Source: Liolophura sinensis (lineage: Eukaryota > Mollusca > Polyplacophora > Chitonida > Chitonidae). Taken from it: a stretch of 64,000 nucleotides of DNA. The stretch lies in assembly GCF_032854445.1 (NCBI RefSeq), contig NC_088300.1, forward strand, positions 36,811,608 to 36,875,607. The letters are read 5' to 3'. Of the stretch, positions 8,001 to 17,734 are shown in pieces (the stretch's first letter is position 1; each line of letters begins with the position of its first letter). Under the pieces are notes generated by a model. That model saw nothing but the letters and a program-made list of their open reading frames with translations. It searched no databases and was not told where the DNA came from. A program made the translations under genes and the position numbers.

Positions 8001-10906
8001 ACTGAAGTTATCCAAAAGTTAACCGTAGGCATTGTAACTGCAAGTGTATTTCTAAGCGGATGCTTTTTTGCTTTTAGGTTGTTGAAAGGATAGCGTTACT
8101 GGCCGAGAAGACAAGCGTAATGTCCGACAGGCTGCACGCCCTCCAGGAACACCAAACGGTGTCCGAGAAGGAAATTACTGGTCTGAAATCCACTATGGAG
8201 AGACTGGTGGCTTCCATGAGAGCCGTGGACAAATCTCAAATACAGGTGTCCAATCACATGGACGCCTTGGATTACAATGTGTCCGATCACGATATGCTCA
8301 TAAACGAATTGCTTAAGACCCAGGTAGGATTGTCTTCCTTGTGTTTATATGCATAACATTCACATTAAAGAAAAACCGTTCTTCAATATACATATAAACT
8401 TTCAAGCAGTTGATTCCTTCAACAGATGCGAAAACGCTACATATATATCATTTTTATTCGCATCGTAAATTATTGTAATTGTAATAATGACCAAATTCAG
8501 ATTCATTTTCAATAAATATTTAAGGCAGAATTCCAGTTGATAAGTGACAGTATCTTTTGGGTAATACTTGTAAAAAGAAGCTCAACCCACAATCCTATCA
8601 CTCATCACTGATTCGCAGACGCGTGACAGTCGCATCCTGCGTGAGAAAATGGAGGATCTGATGGCAAAGAGTGCCACCCAGACGAAAGCGTTTGAGGAAT
8701 TGAAAGTCCAGACAGCTCAGGCCAGCAACAGATTTAGCGCTCTGACGGAGAGCATCGCCAAAGTCTCCCAGAGGAATGACCAACTTAGGGAAAAGATTGA
8801 CGCACTCAAAGATTCCTCAGCGGAGTTCAAGGCATCCTGGGTAAGAAGAAAACTATATCTGCCTGGATATATTCTGCATAAATAAAAAATATACGCGGTT
8901 CTTTGGCACATATAGGATACTTCATTTCACTTTTTAACAGTTTCAACTCTAGGAAGCTTTGCAGGTTACAGCGTTGAAAGGAAACATAAGAAATAATATA
9001 ATCTTAGTTATTTTGGAAGAGGGGTGAAAACAGACCAAACGGGCCAAAGTCATTTTTTCTCACGTAAACACTGAAAACACTGTAAATGTGGAATTAATCT
9101 TGAATTCTTCCGAGTTCATAGAATGCACTGCGCAAGAGCAATCGGAAACACGATGTCGCGTCAACTCGAGTCTGATTGGTTAAAATTAATGCTTTCGATT
9201 GTCTAAAAGTGCTTTTCTAACACTTTGAATGGCGATATCTCGGTCATGCAATATCCATTAATAAAAAGGTATGCTTTTTAGACTTTGATTATCTATGCAT
9301 ATTTACATTTAATCTAGTGTTGTTCTTTTAAATTCTTGCACCGCTGTTGAAAACTCATGTTATCGACTAACTGTCTTTGATCGAATGAACTAAGGTTTCA
9401 CCACAAGGAAACTGAAAACACTCATCACGGCCTCGCCGGCTACTATTCTGCGACGTTCAATGATACATGGCGTGTTTCAGGACTCTAGTGACATAGACGA
9501 GCTCAAGTCCACACAGCAAATTCTGATGAACCAACTCCACAAGCTGGGCAATGCTGAGGTGGTTCTAGCCTCTGAACTGAAGCGGTTCCCTAACTTGGTC
9601 AACCAGCTTACAGACGACATCCGGCGAACCAAGAACGATCAATCAGAGAGGGAGGCTGCGTTCCAGAGGCTCAAGTCCGAGACGGATGCTTTGAAACTGC
9701 AAATTAGAAATTTACAGCCCCAGCCGGTAGGTTAAACTATTTCCGGTATCGTTGACTTTTGAGTAGGGTTCAATCTATGTTTCGAAACTGACTTTCATCC
9801 ACCAGCCGAAAACAACGTTTAACACAAAGCACTTTGTTTTGTTGTAAGACACTTCTGACCGATTCACCCGCGCTATACTGGATTTCACAGTCAAGACCTG
9901 AAAGACTTTATCGTTGTAACAAATGATCATTTCTGTTTTCTTGTAAGATACCTCACTACATGCGATGTTTCACCCGGGGTTTGCCGGGTTTCATACTCAA
10001 GACCTGAAGCACTTTATCTCTTTAATAAATGATCCTTTCTGTTTTTTATATATCTAATAATATGGTCCAATCCAGAGATTAACAGTCGTACTTTCCCTTC
10101 CTCAGAAACCTGGAGGTCATAGGGGTTATCAGCACGACCAATCATTGGAAGATGAGTTGGAGCTTCTTAACTTGGTATGGTCATTAGCTTTTGGTAATAT
10201 ATCTCGATATGGGACCTCCGTGACCGAGGTAGTTAGCGTGACAGTACGACGCAATGACCCAGAAGCCTCTCACTATTGCGGTCACTATGAGTTTAAGCCT
10301 ATCTCATGCTGGCTTTCTCTCCGGTTGTGCGTGATAAGATCTCTCAGCACCTTGCGGATGGTTGAGGGTTTCCCCCCGGTTTACTCCAATCCTGCTGGCC
10401 GCCATCGTATAAGTGAAATATTCTTGAGTAAAGCGTAAAACACCAATCAAATAAGTAAATAAATAAATAAATTAATTTCATTATCTTTAAAAGTGTCATG
10501 AGATTTTGATTTAATTATTTATTCATTTAACTGGCATGGGGTTTTGATATTATTTCCTAATATAAATTCCCTACATATTAAAGAATTACACTAAATATAT
10601 GTGGAATGGCATTTCATTTTACAGCGACGAGGCCGTCGTGACGTGTCTGAGACAGCGGCAAGCAATGGTCTCTTGGACAGAAAGGTTGTCACAACAAACT
10701 CTGCAGCCTCTGGCGATTCCGCAACTTTATCTTCAACTCATAACATTCACAAACGTGCACGACATCGAAGGAAAAACACTGCGATAAAAGACTGGCGATT
10801 ATGGCATACACAACACCGTAAACGAACGCGTGCCGTGTCTGGGCTTCGGAGAGGTCCAACCCCAGATATCACAGATAACTCCAAACAGGATACGACACCT
10901 CGATAG
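4934..10906 (+). CDS. PAN/Apple-domain coiled-coil protein, signal-anchored or secreted
   Basis: Nine exons join in frame: 4934-5054, 5492-5707, 6285-6391, 6832-7254, 8078-8323, 8619-8840, 9481-9726, 10106-10174 and 10625-10906. They give 643 residues and a TAG stop. All introns are GT..AG. Residues 1-19 are basic, 20-39 form one hydrophobic segment (signal anchor or signal peptide), and 41-113 form a PAN/Apple-like module with Cys67, Cys71, Cys79 and Cys91 and two N-glycosylation sequons (Asn61, Asn86). Residues 130-530 are rich in E, K, Q, L and S with heptad spacing (for example I186, L189, I193, L196), implying a long coiled coil. The tail, 551-643, is strongly basic with RGRR (552-555) and RHRR (596-599). 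The only four cysteines in the whole protein are those of the PAN module. I do not recognise a named orthologue. By family, PAN modules bind protein or carbohydrate, and the coiled coil suggests an oligomeric extracellular stalk; this role is inference. The start was chosen for its AAC-ATG-G context and because the hydrophobic segment follows directly. Confidence 0.85.
5363..5374. promoter_or_regulatory. CRE plus E-box-like motif in intron 1
   Basis: A perfect TGACGTCA palindrome (5363-5370) runs directly into CGTG, creating an overlapping CACGTG-type E-box. It matches the upstream cluster, so it may be an intronic regulatory site, but a single 8-mer can occur by chance. Confidence 0.25.
5492..5707 (+). 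CDS. Exon 2: PAN/Apple-like domain
   Basis: Follows a CCTACAG acceptor and ends before a GTAAAA donor; both flanking introns are phase 1, as is common for exons that encode one extracellular module. The cysteine spacing is C-x3-C-x7-C-x11-C with DCQSF and ICLLY around the third and fourth cysteines, which is the PAN core pattern. Sequons NST and NVS are present. Confidence 0.85.
6285..6391 (+). CDS. Exon 3: linker into the coiled coil
   Basis: Begins after CTCTAG, completing a split Asp codon, and ends CAG before GTAAGC (phase 0). It encodes residues 113-148, with a basic VRQRRNAF stretch and then an amphipathic helix-like segment ending EKYQ. Confidence 0.8.
6585..6684 (+). repeat. 43-bp tandem repeat in intron 3
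   Basis: The word GCATGAACGCG recurs at 6585 and 6628, and a decayed copy starts at 6671, with a period of 43. Each copy contains a CTTATATTTG and a GCGACAG.TCACTTC segment. About 2.3 copies. Confidence 0.7.
6832..7254 (+). CDS. Exon 4: main coiled-coil exon
   Basis: Exactly 141 codons, phase 0 at both ends (acceptor CCCAAG, donor GTAAGT). It encodes residues 149-289, very rich in E, K, Q and L, with hydrophobics spaced 3 and 4 apart (172/175, 186/189/193/196) and no proline or cysteine. Confidence 0.85.
7524..7615 (-). mobile_element. SINE family 1, 3' fragment in intron 4
   Basis: The complement of the family 1 end is present: ATTTGATTGGTGTTTTACG, CTCAAGAATATTTCACTTAT, then diverged body sequence ending near GGAAACCGG. 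The rest of intron 4 has no other identified feature apart from a C-run at 7851. Confidence 0.7.
7849..7910. repeat. Poly-C and A-rich low-complexity run
   Basis: A run of C with one T break is followed by an AAAAAAC/AAAAGA-rich tract, inside intron 4. Length is likely to vary and may be affected by sequencing error. Confidence 0.7.
8078..8323 (+). CDS. Exon 5: coiled coil
   Basis: 82 codons, phase 0 at both ends (acceptor CTTTTAG, donor GTAGGA). Encodes residues 290-371, continuing the helix with leucine/isoleucine heptads. Same length as exon 7. Confidence 0.85.
8619..8840 (+). CDS. Exon 6: coiled coil
   Basis: 74 codons, phase 0 at both ends (acceptor ATTCGCAG, donor GTAAGA). Encodes residues 372-445, ending EFKASW. 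E, K, Q and A rich. Confidence 0.85.
8841..9480 (+). other. Intron 6, no feature recognised
   Basis: A 640-base intron bounded by GTAAGA and TTTCAG. Mostly AT-rich with no open frame; I see no repeat family I can name. Confidence 0.6.
9481..9726 (+). CDS. Exon 7: end of the coiled coil
   Basis: 82 codons, phase 0 at both ends (acceptor GTTTCAG, donor GTAGGT). Encodes residues 446-527. The helix is broken at the end by a Pro-Gln-Pro sequence. Reading through the donor meets a stop within three codons. Confidence 0.85.
9838..10043 (+). repeat. Diverged ~103-bp tandem duplication in intron 7
   Basis: Two successive copies share TTGTAAGA.AC, TTCACCCG, GGATTTCA/GGGTTTCATAC, TCAAGACCTGAA, ACTTTATC and AATGATC.TTTCTGTTTT in the same order. 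Copies run about 9838-9941 and 9942-10043. Confidence 0.65.
10106..10174 (+). CDS. Exon 8: short Gly/acidic linker
   Basis: 23 codons, phase 0 (acceptor TCCTCAG, donor GTATGG). Encodes residues 528-550: a KPGGHRGYQH start, then a short acidic leucine-rich helix. It is the least certain exon because it is short, but the frame and both splice sites fit. Confidence 0.7.
10211..10476 (+). mobile_element. SINE family 1, near full length, in intron 8
   Basis: From GGGACCTCCGTGACCGAGG to an AAAT-repeat tail. The head keeps AATGACCCAGAAGCCTCTCAC, the B-box relative is diverged (GAGTTTAAGCC), and the 3' end AAGTGAAATATTCTTGAGTA with GCGTAAAACACCAATCAAA is intact. Same orientation as the host gene. 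Confidence 0.85.
10625..10906 (+). CDS. Exon 9: basic C-terminal tail and stop
   Basis: Acceptor TTTTACAG, 93 codons, then TAG at 10904-10906. Encodes residues 551-643, a Ser/Thr-rich tail with clusters of Arg, Lys and His (RRGRR at the start, KRARHRRK, HRKRTR, LRRG) and no cysteine. No known domain is visible. Confidence 0.8.
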   Translation, partial: RRGRRDVSETAASNGLLDRKVVTTNSAASGDSATLSSTHNIHKRARHRRKNTAIKDWRLWHTQHRKRTRAVSGLRRGPTPDITDNSKQDTTPR

Positions 10907-11750
10907 ACCAAAGGTCTGTTTGATAATACGTATAGGTAGAATCAGGATTACTCAAGGAGATATTTGTACACAAATCGTAAAATATGTCGAAAATATATAA
11001 GCTGATGATGTTGGAATCACAGCTGAAGTTAATGTACTTAGAATGCTTCCATTACAATTGCCCATCAAGTGTACTGTGTTCATAGTTGCCCAAGCCTTAC
11101 ATATATACTGATGTTAAAGAAAGAAACGGACGTGATGACGCAAAGCAAGCTGGGATAATGAGTGTATCCATCTTTAAAATACGAGTAACAAGGTACGAGT
11201 GAACAGATAGGTGCATTTACTTGGACGGGTAAATCAGGAGTGTACGTGACGATTTCATCGTTTACGTGTTGATAGATAAATGTCATCGGTATAATGGCTT
11301 ATCACACAAAGGTCATACAGGTCACAGATTCGTAATGGCCAATTTAGGCCAGGAAGACATGACAGGGATAGGGCCTACTTAACCATAAACCCTGAAGTAA
11401 TTCGTAGAAGTGTATAGCCACGTTTTAGATATGAATGATGACTTTATAATGCTTGATAAATAGTGTTCACGCGATCAGTAAAGAATCAAGAGTTTATTAT
11501 TTTACATGGTAATATATTTACGGTAAACCAGGATGTAATAATTAAATATGAACGCGATTATTAATCATGATACTGCTGACAAACGCGATGTTTAAGTGGT
11601 CTGAAGTATTCAGATTAGTGTGAACTCGATCATATCAGGCCCATATACATGTTTATAATGTTATTTACTTTACAAACATATTATATTTGTACTTTTTTAC
11701 TACTAGTCTTATTTATGACTTTATGTATGAATAAAGTTTTCCGTTTAAAA
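10907..11750 (+). other. 3' UTR of the PAN/coiled-coil gene
   Basis: Non-coding sequence between the TAG stop and the first AATAAA followed by an A-run. It is AT-rich with no repeat. Length about 845 bases if cleavage occurs near 11746. Confidence 0.6.
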
Positions 11751-11756
11751 AAAAAA
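11730..11756 (+). terminator. Polyadenylation signal and A-run
   Basis: AATAAA at 11730-11735 is followed about 10 bases later by ten genomic A residues. A second AATAAA lies at 11828. The A-run in the genome makes the exact cleavage point ambiguous. Confidence 0.6.
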
Positions 11757-13195
11757 TCACAGATTTGGAATTTTTCGTGAAACTATAGGGGCCTAGTCAA
11801 GACGGCGGTTGCTCAAAAGTATATTTAAATAAAGTCTACTGTGAATATCATTGCCAATGGCATCTCAATTCTACAAATACGAACTGACCTCAAAACTGTG
11901 GAAGACGAACGCAGCCAACTGTGTCCTAGTGCCGCATCTTTCAATTCCCACGGGTCGAGAATTACGAGATTACCTTGTTACTAATCTCGCGTCGTGTGTG
12001 AAAATACGCGCGAGAATGACTAAAAAATCTGGCGATATGACTAACCTGGCTAATCTGTCGATATGACTAATCGGGCGATATGACTAATCTGGCGTTTTCG
12101 AACTCACAACTTGCGCGTTCCGTTATAAAAACTCGCTGACCGCAAACAGGTACATGTAGGAGAGTCATGATCAGCAAAAAGAAAACCCAACGATATTCAC
12201 AAAATTTCTTTATCTTTTTTTTTACAAACTGAGCAACATTAGCAATAATATTGCGGGGATTAAGGAATCTCGCATTCTCGAGTTTTCGAAAAAATCGTGC
12301 GCTTTTGGTTGATCCTGCCTCTCGTACTCTCGACTCTCATGTATTAAAAGACTCGGCTCCAGAACACTATTGGCCGCAACCGTCTTCCATGCAAAACTGA
12401 TAGCCCACTTAAGCGATCGGCATGGCAGTAGTTAGGTTTAGCATCAGAGGTGTCCTCATCCGGCTTCCATAGTCAAAGTCTTCTAAAAAAGTAAATTCCC
12501 ACTTAAAACATGACACCCGTCCCTTACTAGACGTATATTGTATTTACTGGCGGTTGACTGCACAAACACGCTAGCTATTGAAGTACATGTTCTGCGTTAA
12601 TTGTATACGAGGGAAGGTAACTCTAGCATACTTAGTGAACAAAGGGCAAATAATTCAAGTCTGCACAATGAGTGGATTACCAGCAATTACATATTCGACT
12701 GTTCAATAGCTATGATACTAGATGTACAAATCCTGAGTTCAAACGTTTATTGCGAAATTTTTATTGTAATGTAATTATAAATATAAGCGTCAAGTCCGAC
12801 ATTCCTATACCATTCGTAGCCCGTAAAGGGCGTTCCAAGTCGATAATCGCCTGTGCTCATGCTTGTCACCATCTTTCCGAATGATACACGATTCACACTT
12901 ACCAGCATGATGTATTTTGTTTGTCTCTTCTCCAGAATAAAAGAAGACATGACTCAACTCTCCTCGTCAATTATTCACAAGCCTTACATATAGTATATAT
13001 AAAATATAGATAAAATTGATAGATGATGATCAATGAATATGCATCATAGACAATTCCACACTTAATCAACAGAGGTATATTTTGACACAATCAAAAATTC
13101 TATACAGTGACAATTAAAATGTTTGTCTCTAGGACGTTTAAAATTTAAACGGGTACACTGGTAAATATGTTCCCGCGGACCAGGGCATTAGGCAG
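11757..13195. other. Intergenic, no gene seen
   Basis: No supported coding frame. A small imperfect tandem repeat built on CGATATGACTAA lies at 12029-12090. A near-palindrome CGTTTAAAATTTAAACG occurs near 13135. Confidence 0.5.
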
Positions 13196-13317
13196 TATGA
13201 TATAGTTCCAGTGTGAATAATCGGAACTGACGGTTTATATCGGGGCTATGTTTTACTAAGAGATCGCAAATCTTTGTTAATGCGGTCAGCTGTACTTTAA
13301 ACTCTTAAAATTCAAGG
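13196..13317. repeat. Left outer arm of a large inverted duplication
   Basis: Bases 13196-13270 are an inverted copy (about 7 differences in 75) of 19542-19616. The adjoining 13272-13317 matches 19496-19541 in direct orientation instead, so a small inversion separates the two copies. Confidence 0.65.
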
Positions 13318-14640
13318 AGTTTGATGACATATCTCATTTCTGTGAACAACTGATCGTATTCTGTCGTTATATTAAATGACAAAGAAGCTGTAATACTCGT
13401 CATTTTTCTGGGCGAAAGCTTAGAAAAACCAGGATGGAAATAATAGAAGTACACAAGAGAAATAAAAACTCAAAGTTGTTCAGTTCGCCTCGTTACAACT
13501 CACACAAACGCTGCTTGTCTATATTTTGGTTTTATTGAATAATAAATAAATAAGTAAATAAATAAATAAATAAATAAAACTGATTTAATAAAATCGAAAT
13601 ACAGATAAACAGGTTGTGATACTTGTCTACTACGCCGACCAAACTGTTCAGTGGGAATAAGACTCATCATCAGATAACATGACTTGTCATTCTTCTTTCT
13701 TGAAAAATAGTTATTTATTTATTCATTTATTTATGAGTTCGGTAACGCACTAAAAAATTTGTAACTGATAAGACGAGGTCAGGTTTTGTTGGTGGGGGAA
13801 ACATAATTGCCTAATTGGAGCAAACCATGCATTCTCTTTAAACGTAAATGTTAAAATGTCAACATTTTCTAAATGTTACAATGACATTTCACATATGCCA
13901 TATAGGAACGCTTACATTTTAAAATCTTTCCCTTCCTGATCTTAGAATCTTAGATGAAAAGAGTTTTAGCCTTTATAATATGGAACACAACACCTATAAA
14001 AGTGTTTGAAATTTGAAATTAGAGAGTGTTTTAGACAATAACATTGTATAAACTTTTAAAATTCTAAAATCAAACATAATAAGTTTTCCCTCCACCAAAA
14101 TTAGCAATTAATATTAGATTTAACTTATTAAAGTTATGTTTCAGTTTTAAGAGAGAAAATAATACCAAATATAGGACATTCGTACCTATTTAAAATGTGT
14201 GAATGGCACTGGTAAATTAGGCCAGTATGAATAATCTAACCTGACTGTTAACTTGTATATAAAGACTGTATGGTTTACAAACATATTGCAATAACCACAT
14301 ATTTTATAACGGTTGAGCTCTGCCTTGAATAATCAGCTAAAATTATTGAGAATGGTGTGTACAGGTGTATTTGTTGTTCTTTGCATCAGTGGAAACGGTT
14401 GGGCTTTGTCATTACATTATGCAAGACTGACACTTCCGGAGAGCAGAGAGAAATTACGTCTGATAGCAATACAAGGGCAACAACTCTACCTTTAAAAACC
14501 CCGCGATTTTTCCCGAACTCCCTAAACACGACAAATACAGCAAGTTTCTATACTTCGGTTTTATTAAACAGTCAAGGGTATTTATTAAAACTGAAATGTA
14601 GCAACAAATATATATAATATTCGTTCAGTGAACCTGCAGT
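13318..14640. other. AT-rich intergenic stretch with AAAT microsatellite
   Basis: No coding frame. An AAAT-repeat occupies 13543-13578, possibly the tail of a lost SINE. Around 14205-14290 there is weak similarity to the 13170-13260 segment (GGTAAAT, CAGTATGA.TA, CTGAC.GTT order). Confidence 0.45.
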
Positions 14641-15690
14641 GCAATGATATGGCTGCCATGACCAGCAACAGCTAATGGTTCAACAAGGCACTTCTAATAG
14701 GTGCGGTTAACTTTCGTTCATTTTAAGACGCTCTTTACCTATAATATATTAACCGGGCATTTTCAGTGCGATTTAGACGTAAATCAATGGGCTTATACGG
14801 GATCTACTTGATTTAAATCGCTGTTTTATGCGTATTGAAGTGTGCATAAAATTGCACAGTGTGTTCTGCATGTACAAGCGAAGTGTTAGTCGTTGCCTGT
14901 ACAATGAATATAGGAAACAAGTGTAATACGGATTCAAGCCACATGAAACTAAACTGTGAGGAAAAAAATGATTAAAACAACTACAATGAGGAAACCAGCC
15001 ATAGACGTGAATGCAAACACGGGGTTTTCTGTTTGATCCCTGCATGCTTTCGTCTGCTACGTTATGTGTATGACAATCCCCACACACGCAAAATGTCACA
15101 ATATTACCGTAACGAAGAAATGGGCAAAGCCTCTGACAGATTAATAATGCTTTCTCTATGTTTTAAAGCACCCGAGAGTTTAACATTCTCAATTACGAAG
15201 TCTGATGCTTCAAAAGTGCTCTATTAAAGTATTAAAATATCATGCTTAAGGGCAAGTCACTTTCATGAATTAATTTAGAAAATTCCGTCATGTCATGATC
15301 AAAGGGAAATTACTCTCATCGACTTCCACCAATGCCATGTGGTGAAATAGCCTTTGACCGATTTCACTTTAGCAACATTTTACCTTTAGTATATACCATA
15401 CTTACCAAAGACACGTGCTCAAACGGCCACACTATCATCGTCGACGGCTTGGTGTCACCAAGGCCCTACAGACAGTGAGGTTGGGGATGATCTACAAATT
15501 TCCTGCCCAAGGCCGGGTTTGAACCCACGCATGGTGTGTGCTAGCGATTGAAGGGCAGGCAGGCCACATTGACTGTATTCCGGTCATATCATACCCAGTC
15601 AATTATAATGACGCATGTTGCCGTGCCCAGGTGTATATGATGACAAACGCACCAGATTTATAACTAAAAGAAATAAAAGCTTTATTTCCC
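14641..15690 (+). repeat. Repeat block copy 1 of a ~1.1-kb unit
   Basis: Landmarks recur in order in the next block with a period of about 1.06-1.12 kb: CCAGCAA (14661 and 15722), GTTAACTT, CTATAATATAT/CTATTATATAT, GGATTCA.(G)CCACAT, CAATG.GGAAACC and ACACGG. The later part (15035-15690) also matches 17800-18462 inverted. Confidence 0.6.
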
Positions 15691-16165
15691 TTTTTGGAAA
15701 TACTTCATAAATATTCAGCTACCAGCAAAGGTTTATACAGGTACTTTGAATAGTCTCTGTTAACTTCTGGTTATTTTATGTCACCCTTTATCTATTATAT
15801 ATGAACTAGGAATTTATGCAAAGTTTACGAATACGTCAATACGTCAATACGAAATCTGTTGATTTCAGCTCTTAATTGACAGATTGACGTGTGCTTCGCC
15901 AGGGTCAGTGTGATCTGACAGCAGAGTTACTTTGCAAACCTTGAACATCGAAGTCTTGATCGTTGCCTTTCCCGGGCAAATTAGGTGCGAGAAACACTAG
16001 CGGATTTCGGACGAAGGCTTGATAACATGTCACTTCAAACAGGCGAAACAGGGATTCAGTCCACATAGGATTAAACCCTTAATAAAAAATAATCTAAACA
16101 AGCACAATGGGGAAACCCATTGAACACGGTTGTCTGTTTTAGAACTGCAGAAGACATACTTTAGT
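15691..16165 (+). repeat. Repeat block copy 2, partial
   Basis: Diverged second copy of the start of the unit at 14641, ending around the GTTGTCTGTTTTAGAAC segment. It contains a small GAATACGTCAATACGTCAATACG stutter at 15829-15851. Confidence 0.55.
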
Positions 16166-17139
16166 CGGGTGCGTTATAAATGCATGAACTGAACATGCAT
16201 GCAATTTGCAGATTTCATCGCCTTCACTTTGTGGCGCCTTAGTGACAATAAGCGATCGATTAACTCGTTATTGACTACATCATCTTCCACCAACATTGTG
16301 CGCAGAACTTTACTATAGTTTACCCCGGATTTTTGTATTTTATCCACCCATAAAACTGCATGCCCTACTTGGTTTGTTCGCGTGCACGTGAAGGTTTTAA
16401 CGTGTTTCCAGTTTTTCAAAAGTAAACTACTTAACGGTTAGCGCTAGGAACCCAAGTGCGTTTTGCATGCAGCAGATATAAAATTGTATATGTATCCTGA
16501 ACATTGTCGAGAGGATATTTGCACATTCGTCATTTTAAAAATATTTTCCTCTGATACCACACATCTTATTCTTATACCGTATTTTGTCTATTTATTTTAA
16601 TGATCTGTTCAAACAAAGCAGTTTATATGACTATATTAGGCCTAATGACCAGATGCTAATGCACCTAAAATTTTGCACCAGATGCTCGGTGGAATTTTGA
16701 ATTTGCTGTCTCCCATCATATTTATTTACATATTTGACTCCTGTCAAATATGTCATTCTCACTCATTTTTCACTTCAAAGATGGAGTCAGGTCGGTAAGT
16801 TACTGAGGAGCTCTCCCACGTGTAACATACAGATATGCACGTATCATATTGGCGAAAAACCGGCTGTCTTCATCGAACGTTAGTCTATGCAAACATGTGT
16901 CACTCTTTATCTGTCATTTATGAACAGGGAGGTGTAAGTACGATTTAGACGTAAAAAATGGCAGATAAAAATCAGACGGCTATTTGGCATATATATTTGT
17001 CCGACCTGCTACAAGAAGACAAGAACTGATACTGTCTTGAGTGTCTTTATTTACTGAAGAGCAAAAAAAAAAACGATTTGCGATCCGATCAATCAGTTCT
17101 GTCAATCTTCATATCTTGAAGGGAAGTTCTAGTGATGTT
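16166..17139. other. Spacer near the centre of the inverted duplication
   Basis: No gene seen. 16895-16960 repeats the GTACGATTTAGACGTAAA landmark of the unit, so part of this is another decayed copy. Confidence 0.4.
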
Positions 17140-17670
17140 AGTGGTAGCCTTACATAGGTGTCTTCAATCCCTTCAATCACCAGCACATGATTGTGGGTTC
17201 AAAACCTGCCTTCGACAGGGGGTTTGTAGATTATCCACAGTCACACTATTTGCAGGGCCTTGGTGACAATCAGATCTTGCCTTTAGTTAGTATGGTATAT
17301 AGTAATGGTAAAATGTGACTAAAGTGAAATCGGTCAAAGTACGTCCAATATGTTCCGAAGCATGACATCATACCATCTCGTCATTACTCTATTGTATTTG
17401 CCGACGGTTCACTGGACCAAGGCGCTAGCACCTAAAGAAGCAATAGGGATCTTGTCATTTAAATTACGTCTGTACATGTTGTCTTATGTTAAGTATCTGA
17501 CTACAGGGCGTAGGTAGAAGTCCAAGAGAGTGACTTCTCTTTGACCATGACATGACTGCATTTCGTAAATTAAATGATGAAAGTGACTTGCCCTTCAGCA
17601 CGATATATTAATACTTTTGAATGATCAGACTTTGAAACTGAGACTGTTAAACTCTCAGTCGTGTCAATGG
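17140..17670 (-). repeat. Repeat block copy 3, with internal insertion
   Basis: Same family and orientation as 17735-18462: GTGGGTTCAAA, GTAGATTATCC.CAGTC, GGGCCTTGGTGACA, AGTATGGTATATAGTAATGG, AAAGTGAAATCG, then TTTGA.CATGACATGAC. About 165 bases unlike the other copies (around 17345-17510) interrupt it. Confidence 0.6.
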
Positions 17671-17734
17671 AGCAGGAGCTGAAAGCAAGCAGATTTTGTA
17701 TTAGCCTTCTGTTTTCATTCTCCGTATTTTTGTC

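Noticed and set aside
10145-10438. 97-codon frame continuing exon 8
   Set aside because: Past the GTATGG donor it is translation of the SINE in intron 8.
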